This document shows positions 15,156 to 20,216 of a stretch of 20,216 nucleotides of DNA, one piece after another; position 1 is the first letter of the stretch; each line of letters opens with the position of its first letter. This DNA is from a virus, in IMG/VR virus record IMGVR_UViG_3300000101_000260, positions 1-20,216 of that record; one strand, written 5' to 3'. The notes under the pieces were generated by a model. That model worked only from the letters and a program-made list of their open reading frames with translations. It was not told the origin of the DNA and ran no database searches. The translations under genes and the position numbers were made by a program.

Positions 15156-16514
15156 TTATACTGTCTGATATTGCACTTTTGCCTCATAATCCGTTGTTGT
15201 AGTATTAGGATCAATATCCTTTGGCAGCGCATGGAACGTTGTCTCTACACTAATTGCATCATCAATAGAGTGTGTTGGAATCTCTAAATGACAGCGAGGC
15301 ATTGTTACAAGCAGTCGAGGACCTGCGGCAGCCCCTCCGATGGTAAACACCATGTTGAAACTATTTACCGTCTTGCTTGTTGATTCGATCAAAGCCTTAA
15401 ACAAGTCAGCAGACCCTCCAGTTGCATCATTCAAGTAACATGTAATACTACCGCCAATTACACGAGTACCGGCTATATGGCCCAGAGGAATGTTTACTTT
15501 GCCTAAGTCATTGGGGGTTAAGAAAGTAATATTATTCGCAAAAGTCAAGCTACCGCCAGTAAGAGTAAGATTATATACACCATTTGAATTAGCTCCTGGG
15601 AAAGTAGCGAAACTATCTGCATCTGCGGTTACTGCAAGAGTGGTTAAACGATTACGGATAAAGTTATCTGTATCAAGAGTTTTTTCTGTAATAGTTGTGG
15701 TCGGGACAGTAGTTCCTTGATCAGAAATCAGACTTGCAAAACCTGACCAATTGATAGTTGCAATACCATCAACCTCAAAATCAACAGTTGCTTCATTTAC
15801 AACAGCACCGTCACACTTATAGACTTGCTCTGCACCTGCTTTACCCATCACAAAGTATAGCTCAAAGGTACCAAGCTCTGCAACCTCTGAGGCATTCCAG
15901 TTGATTGTGCAATTGCTTGTGTTATTGACTAGACCGCCAGACCACGCGCCGTCTGATATAAAGGCGAGATTGCCACTTACCTGCGAGCTTGTGGCGTTAG
16001 TAAGTGTAATCGTATTGGTACCGGTATTGATGCTATCAATTTCCGTATTTGCAGCGATGCCGGTGCCAGAGACAGGATCCCCTATTGATAGGTGGGTTAC
16101 ATTATTTAGTGTAACAGTCGTGGCTCCGCTAGCTCCGCCTGAAGCAAAGGTCTTCGTTATTACTGCGGAAGCTCTCCAGGCATTGTTAGCAGCAAGGTTT
16201 GCCCAGAGTGCCTCTTCAACGGCATGAACATCATTATTGGCGCCGGCGATCAGCCAACCCTTTGTTGTGTCGGGCACACCTTTAACAGGTCGAACATAAG
16301 TGCTAAAGCTCCACTCGGCAGGTGCTAGAGAGTCATTAAACATTTGACGAGATCTGCGACTCTTACCAGTAGTTGCATTTAGTGCTTCGTTCAGAGTAAT
16401 CTCGGAACTATTCGTTGCCTGTGAGAAGGAGAAGCCATCAAGAACAGGAATTTCCCACACATTAGCACCCTGCTTTAAAAGTACGCGGGTGTCTCTACTA
16501 AAAAACATTGACAT
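15156..16514 (-). CDS. Major tail protein paralog 2 (452 aa)
   Basis: Probable tail tube subunit. It is clearly paralogous to the neighbouring 425-aa protein. Shared blocks include FSRDTRV (4-11), VLDGFSFSQATN (24-35), RQMFNDS-APAEWSFSTY (56-73), DGIATINWSGF (249-259), the TLTGG...T-T region (317-332), HIAGTR..GG..TCYL (346-361), RCHLEIPTHSIDDAIS (407-422) and FHALP (427-431). A 63-residue insert at about 124-186, with SGATTVTL and SIGDPVSGTGI, resembles a small beta module that I recall from many phage structural proteins. It starts 4 bp after the stop of paralog 1, with purine-rich AGGAAAAGGA as ribosome site inside the upstream gene. The annotation as tube protein rests on position and size and on its tandem partner. 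Confidence 0.82.
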   Translation of the reverse strand: MSMFFSRDTRVLLKQGANVWEIPVLDGFSFSQATNSSEITLNEALNATTGKSRRSRQMFNDSLAPAEWSFSTYVRPVKGVPDTTKGWLIAGANNDVHAVEEALWANLAANNAWRASAVITKTFASGGASGATTVTLNNVTHLSIGDPVSGTGIAANTEIDSINTGTNTITLTNATSSQVSGNLAFISDGAWSGGLVNNTSNCTINWNASEVAELGTFELYFVMGKAGAEQVYKCDGAVVNEATVDFEVDGIATINWSGFASLISDQGTTVPTTTITEKTLDTDNFIRNRLTTLAVTADADSFATFPGANSNGVYNLTLTGGSLTFANNITFLTPNDLGKVNIPLGHIAGTRVIGGSITCYLNDATGGSADLFKALIESTSKTVNSFNMVFTIGGAAAGPRLLVTMPRCHLEIPTHSIDDAISVETTFHALPKDIDPNTTTTDYEAKVQYQTV

Positions 16515-16518
16515 AATA

Positions 16519-17796
16519 TTATCCTTTTCCTACGTAGCTTACAACAAGCTCGTCTGTGCCGTCGAATCCGCTCGGCAGTGCGTGAAAGTTAGTCTCTAAA
16601 GAGATTACATCTTCGATAGAGTGTTGAGGTATTTCGATGTGACAGCGGTTCATTCGGAAGTTTACAGAAGGACCATTCGCAGCAATATTGCCGCCAATAC
16701 TAAAGTCAAGATCTACATCAGTGGTAACGTTAGTAATTCCTTCAATAGAATCTTCAAATAAGTCAGCGCTGCTGGTTGTGAGATCAGAATCAAGATAGCA
16801 AGTAAAGCTGCCCGATATTGAACGAGTTCCTGTTACATGTCCGATTGGCTGATTTACTACACCGAGAGTTTCTGGAGTAATATAAGTAACATTGTTACTA
16901 ATTGTAATATTACCACCAGTAAGTGTTAATGTGTATGCGTTTGGAGATCCGCTAACAATGTCTGAACTTGTAATATCAAGAGAGGAAAGCTTATTTTTGA
17001 TATAGTTATCAGTTGAGGAAATACCAGCAACGAATGGTGTTGTTACACTACCAAAATCAACTGTTTTTGCAAAGACGATATTCCCTGGTGTTGCGTGATT
17101 AGTATCAAGCCATACAGAGCCAATAGGATTGGTTCCAGCACCTTCACCACTATCTGTGGGACTAGCATCTTGACTATATGCTTTTACTTCACTAATGAGA
17201 GAGCCAAAGCCTGACCAGTTCAGAGTTGCAATACCGTCAATATCAAAGTCCATAGCAACTTCGTTTACTACACACTTTTCAATCTTATAAGCGGTAAGAG
17301 TATCACTTGCAACTGTGCGTCGATTTCCGCCCATAATAAAGTAGATATCAGCAGTACCAAGAGTACTAGTGTTTGAAGTAGAGAAGTTAATCTCCTGTAG
17401 ATTGCCAACCTGTTTAACATACTGATTTACGCTGCCGGAACCAGCAGCAAGGTCTGCTCGCTTGTTAAAAGCTTTATTGGTGTCATCCCAATAAGCCTTG
17501 CCTGCTATCAAACCCCAAAGAACTTCTTCTACTGAACGATCTTTTGAAGATGCAAAGTATGGGCGAGTATATGTAGAAAAGGACCATTCTGCCGGAGCAT
17601 ATGAATCATTGAACATCTGACGTCCTCGATTACTAACACCCGCAGTGCTTTCCATTTCTGAGAGGCTTACCTCTGTTGCGTTTGTAGCTTGAGAAAACGA
17701 AAATCCATCAAGCACAGGGACTTCCCAAATGAAGTCTTGCCCTGTTAGCTTGATAAAAACTCTAGTATCTCTGCTAAAATATAAATTATCTGCCAT
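16519..17796 (-). CDS. Major tail protein paralog 1 (425 aa)
   Basis: Probable tail tube subunit in the lambda V position, directly after the tail terminator. It aligns end to end with the 452-aa neighbour, with conserved blocks LYFSRDTRVF (5-14), VLDGFSFSQATNATEVSLSE (28-47), RQMFNDSYAPAEWSFSTYTR (59-78), DIDGIATLNWSGFGSLIS (185-202), HVTGTRSISGSFTCYLDS (320-337) and HIEIPQHSIEDVISLETNFH (386-405). It lacks the beta insert of paralog 2 but has its own extra segment at about 205-255 (GSVWLDTNHATPG). A strong AGGAG lies 6 nt before the ATG, after a 61-bp gap from the upstream gene, consistent with high expression. Which paralog dominates the tube cannot be told from the sequence. Confidence 0.85.
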   Translation of the reverse strand: MADNLYFSRDTRVFIKLTGQDFIWEVPVLDGFSFSQATNATEVSLSEMESTAGVSNRGRQMFNDSYAPAEWSFSTYTRPYFASSKDRSVEEVLWGLIAGKAYWDDTNKAFNKRADLAAGSGSVNQYVKQVGNLQEINFSTSNTSTLGTADIYFIMGGNRRTVASDTLTAYKIEKCVVNEVAMDFDIDGIATLNWSGFGSLISEVKAYSQDASPTDSGEGAGTNPIGSVWLDTNHATPGNIVFAKTVDFGSVTTPFVAGISSTDNYIKNKLSSLDITSSDIVSGSPNAYTLTLTGGNITISNNVTYITPETLGVVNQPIGHVTGTRSISGSFTCYLDSDLTTSSADLFEDSIEGITNVTTDVDLDFSIGGNIAANGPSVNFRMNRCHIEIPQHSIEDVISLETNFHALPSGFDGTDELVVSYVGKG

Positions 17797-17857
17797 AGTA
17801 TTCTCCTATGTTTCTTGAAAAGGCTAGGACGTGAACATTTGCTCGTGCCTGCATTTT

Positions 17858-18310
17858 CTAATATCGAACCTCGATCAGCATCTCTCCGACGCCTAAAGGT
17901 TCTAGTACACCTTCATCAGTATCAATACTAATGATTGTGATTTGCTGAGTAGACTGAGCGGCTCCGGTTCTATCAGTATAAGATAAACTTGAGTTATCTT
18001 CGAGAACAGTTTCCACATCGTCTAATAAGTTATCTAACGCCTCTACGGCATCTTCATCATGTACATAACATCTAACAGTTACGGACAAGAATCTATCTTT
18101 GTAGCCAGCGCCCTGATACGCTCTTGTCTCCGAGCCTGCATTTAAATGAACAGCAGGAAACTCCTCTACTTCGTCCCAGAACTTAAGCCTGGGAGAGACA
18201 TTATGGTTTAGATCAGATAAAAAGCCTCCAGAACCATCAATATCCTTTAGCTTCTCCGCTATAGCCTTAACTATAGCGCTTCGTCTGGTTGTGTAATCTC
18301 GTGTTGCCAC
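17858..18310 (-). CDS. Tail terminator protein, U-like (150 aa, GTG start)
   Basis: It caps the tail tube and provides the interface to the head. A basic helical start (TTRRSAIVKAIAEKLKDID) is followed by FPAVHLNAGSETRAYQG (52-68), KDRFLSVTVRCYV (71-83), an acidic helix with LLDDVETVLEDN, and a final DTDEGVLEPLGVGEMLIEVR. I recognise this pattern from tail terminator/minor tail U families. The GTG start overlaps the upstream TAG (TAGTG) and has AGGAGA six nt before it, so the start is well supported. It sits just before the major tail proteins, as U does relative to V in lambda. Confidence 0.82.
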   Translation of the reverse strand: MATRDYTTRRSAIVKAIAEKLKDIDGSGGFLSDLNHNVSPRLKFWDEVEEFPAVHLNAGSETRAYQGAGYKDRFLSVTVRCYVHDEDAVEALDNLLDDVETVLEDNSSLSYTDRTGAAQSTQQITIISIDTDEGVLEPLGVGEMLIEVRY

Positions 18311-19671
18311 TATGTTCTCCTAGTGTAGAATCTTCCGACTGCGAACTCTGCTGCAATCTCTCGAATGGATTTATCAATGAGACTTCTTGGGTCTCTTTGA
18401 CCGTTTGCCCAAGGCGGGGCGCCTGCTCCGTCCTCGAATACCTGATAAGGATCTCTCTGATAGGTATAGCCTATACTTGGAAACCCTTTATTGGTTGCCA
18501 TAATATCAGTTGCTCGTACACTATCTGCAAAGCGCCCTGTTTGGTTTTGTAGGCTAGGGCTGTTCATATTCTTTCTTACAGTTTCCGGAAGCTCTTTGTT
18601 AATTGATGCAAGTAAAGCTAGTGGTGACCCCGCAACTCCTTTTTTAGCAGAAGAAGTTAGGTTTGTTGTATCATTATCTTTATACTGCTTTGTTGACCCT
18701 TTCGGCTTACTACTTTTAAGAGTGCCTTTACCTTTTGATCTTTTTACTTTTGTAGACTCTGTTTTAACTTTAGCATGGGAGCTTTTTCGTAGCGGCCCAG
18801 CAAAGTCTTCAATTATAATCTTTCTTCGCTTCTGTACAGAGGAGTCCGAACCTTCTATATAGGCCCATTCTTCGCCAATTTGTTCAGCTGCTTTCTTTAG
18901 GGCTTTATTTAGTTCGAGTACCTCATTCTTTTCTTTAGAAGTAGAGGCTCGGTTAATTGCCTTACTCTCCATTTTTACACGAATAACGTCAAGAGGAGGG
19001 CCTTTATCGTCTTTTCCTATCTCGAAGGTTATTACTCCCGCAAGCTCGTCTATAACTTTCTTTGCTAAGGGGCTGAGGGTTTTATTTCCGTCTAACTTCC
19101 AAAGGGCTTGCTGTACTTTTGCTGCTCGTTGAAGGGAGACAGAGCTATCATTTTCGTGCCCTAAATCAAGGAAACCTTTTCTACTTGAGATTAGTTCTGC
19201 TTGACTTCCTTCTTTTCTGCCTCTGTTTAGATCTTTTAGCTTTTTATTTAGTGCCTTGATTAGAGGTCTTTGTGCAACCTGTTTCATTCTTTTAAAAGTG
19301 TTAAACACGTTTGCAGTTCTGCCGGGCTTTGATGCCAGTACGAACGTAAAGTTGAGGGAACTCCCTTGCAGCTCTGACGTTCTAGTCCATTTCTTGCCTG
19401 TTTTATCAAACTCTTTTGGGTGAAACTGTTTATAGAGAGTTCTTACCATTTTTCGCACTTCTTTGCGAATAATACCTCTAGTACCTTGAGACAACGTGCT
19501 TACGCCCTCTCGGGCTTTCATTTCAGTCTCTACTTGTAAGATAATGTCTTCGGCATCAAGTGTAAACTCGTGAACCTCATAGTTACTAATAAGTGTTCTG
19601 TATGCTTCTGAGCTTTTCTTAATGTCCTCTTCTATATCCTTCAGGACGCTTAGTAAGGATACTTTGGACAT
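18310..19671 (-). CDS. Neck / tail-completion protein candidate (453 aa)
   Basis: The gene lies between the head-tail connector and the tail terminator, the place of lambda Z or HK97 gp10. The first 280 residues are mainly helical and charged (SKVSLLSVLKDIEEDIKKSS at the start, REGVSTLSQGTRGIIRKEVR near 54-73). Residues about 293-335 are a Lys/Ser-rich linker (KVKRSKGKGTLKSSKPKG). The last 105 residues look like a compact folded domain: LLASINKELPETVRKNM, TGRFADSVR, GFPSIGYTYQRDPYQVFEDG, RDPRSLIDKSIREIA and FYTRR. I have an impression of having seen this C-terminal type in phage neck regions, but I cannot name a family with certainty. The length is 2-3 times that of usual tail completion proteins. 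The ATG overlaps the upstream stop (TAATG). The functional call is mainly from position. Confidence 0.6.
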   Translation of the reverse strand: MSKVSLLSVLKDIEEDIKKSSEAYRTLISNYEVHEFTLDAEDIILQVETEMKAREGVSTLSQGTRGIIRKEVRKMVRTLYKQFHPKEFDKTGKKWTRTSELQGSSLNFTFVLASKPGRTANVFNTFKRMKQVAQRPLIKALNKKLKDLNRGRKEGSQAELISSRKGFLDLGHENDSSVSLQRAAKVQQALWKLDGNKTLSPLAKKVIDELAGVITFEIGKDDKGPPLDVIRVKMESKAINRASTSKEKNEVLELNKALKKAAEQIGEEWAYIEGSDSSVQKRRKIIIEDFAGPLRKSSHAKVKTESTKVKRSKGKGTLKSSKPKGSTKQYKDNDTTNLTSSAKKGVAGSPLALLASINKELPETVRKNMNSPSLQNQTGRFADSVRATDIMATNKGFPSIGYTYQRDPYQVFEDGAGAPPWANGQRDPRSLIDKSIREIAAEFAVGRFYTRRT

Positions 19672-20216
19672 TAGAAGTTCTTATAAAAATCCAGTATACG
19701 TTTGATATGATCGGGGAAGCCTACATTGCCAGACTGCCCAGAAGTACCTTGGTTCTGGATGCTTGCGCCTGACAAAGTCTGACGCTGTTTATGTTCGTCT
19801 TTGTGGTAGTACGAAATTAAGTCAATTACTGCTAACTTGAGGTCTGCTGGACAGGCTGAGTAGCCGCCTTTGTAAGTAACTTTAACAGCTCCTGGACCTT
19901 TTGCAAAGTTCTTGTATCCGTTCGATCCGTTACTGCGAAGAATCGAGTCAGTCTCAAAATCTACGTAGTAGTCTGAATCGTTTACAAGAGTAACATAAGA
20001 AGATGAGATAGACTCTCTTTCTTCTACAGAAACTACGGAGTTAAGAGGTACCTCGTCTACAGAGACGGTATAGTTATCAAAATCTATATTGAAAGTCTCA
20101 GTTTTATTACTAGCAAAAAAGTCTACAAAAGTATTATTGCAGTAAGTTTTTACTAATTGACTCACGGAAGTGACTAATTCTTCAAGACGAACATCATCAC
20201 CGAAACCAGTGATCTT
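19671..20216 (-). CDS. Head-tail connector, HK97 gp6-like (partial at right edge)
   Basis: The reading frame has no stop up to the window edge, so the gene starts beyond 20216. The first residues visible are KITGFGDDVRLEELVTSVSQ, followed by LVKTYCNNTFVDFF. This is the classic opening helix of gp6-like connector/adaptor proteins ('D-x-L-x-x-L-I-x-x-A-x-x-x-I-x-x-Y-C-N-R-x-F'). The body is beta-rich (VDEVPLNSVVSVEE; YYVDFETDSI; AVKVTYKGGYSACPADLKLA), then a helix SYYHKDEHKQRQT and a C-terminal IKRILDFYKNF. It would form a ring under the portal. A GTG at 20165 could be read as a start, but it has no Shine-Dalgarno and would remove the conserved first helix. The stop overlaps the next gene's ATG (TAATG). 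Confidence 0.85.
   Translation of the reverse strand, partial: KITGFGDDVRLEELVTSVSQLVKTYCNNTFVDFFASNKTETFNIDFDNYTVSVDEVPLNSVVSVEERESISSSYVTLVNDSDYYVDFETDSILRSNGSNGYKNFAKGPGAVKVTYKGGYSACPADLKLAVIDLISYYHKDEHKQRQTLSGASIQNQGTSGQSGNVGFPDHIKRILDFYKNF

Noticed and set aside
17797-17857. 61-bp gap between the tail terminator and major tail protein genes as a promoter region
   Set aside because: It contains a strong Shine-Dalgarno but no acceptable -35/-10 pair and no clear hairpin.
19671-20165. Connector gene starting at the GTG at 20165
   Set aside because: The frame stays open to the window edge, the upstream residues continue the conserved first helix, and no Shine-Dalgarno precedes the GTG.
1-20216. 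Defence, toxin-antitoxin or other non-structural system hidden among the tail genes
   Set aside because: Every gene with a recognisable pattern is a tail or neck component, and gaps are at most 123 bp. Only the 66-aa gene and the left-edge fragment remain of unknown role, and neither shows such motifs.

Overview
The window is the tail-morphogenesis block of a long-tailed, lambda-like siphovirus or prophage, with essentially all coding on the minus strand (read from 20216 down to 1). Gene order and protein motifs match the lambda/HK97 tail module: head-tail connector, tail completion position, tail terminator (U-like), major tail proteins, frameshifted tail chaperones (G/GT), tape measure (H), then the tip proteins M, L, K, I and J. 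The host cannot be read from the sequence. The moderate-to-low G+C and several insert modules that I recall from marine phage genomes suggest an environmental (perhaps marine) proteobacterial phage, but that is only an impression. No integrase, rRNA, tRNA, CRISPR or insertion sequence was seen.

Right part (14.2-20.2 kb): a connector gene cut by the right edge (19671-20216), a 453-aa protein in the neck/tail-completion position (18310-19671), a tail terminator (17858-18310), two tandem paralogous major tail proteins (16519-17796 and 15156-16514), a 123-bp gap holding a promoter-like sequence immediately followed by a strong intrinsic terminator, and a tail chaperone pair. The chaperone pair is joined by a textbook -1 frameshift signal: slippery A AAT TTT, an 8-nt spacer and a 9-bp hairpin.

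Middle (8.1-14.2 kb): tape measure protein (1279 aa), then M-, L- and K-like tip proteins. The L-like protein carries a probable carbohydrate-binding module inserted between the two cysteine pairs expected to bind its iron-sulfur cluster. K is a JAMM plus NlpC/P60 double peptidase, best started at a GTG.

Left part (1-8.1 kb): the I-like assembly protein and a very large J-like tip/receptor-binding protein (2383 aa, about twice lambda J). J has extra N-terminal, LamG-like, FN3 and beta modules, about 20 tandem decapeptide repeats and a distinct C-terminal domain. An orphan 66-aa gene is coupled to the end of J. A perfect consensus sigma-70 promoter, with a palindrome over its -35 box, then starts a new unit whose first gene is cut by the left edge.

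Most genes overlap by 1-17 bp or are separated by a few bases, so this is one translationally coupled late operon. The longest non-coding stretch is the 123 bp at 15033-15155, so no gap exceeds 300 bases. Apart from these unusual elaborations of a tail operon, I found no evidence for a non-structural defence or other novel system.
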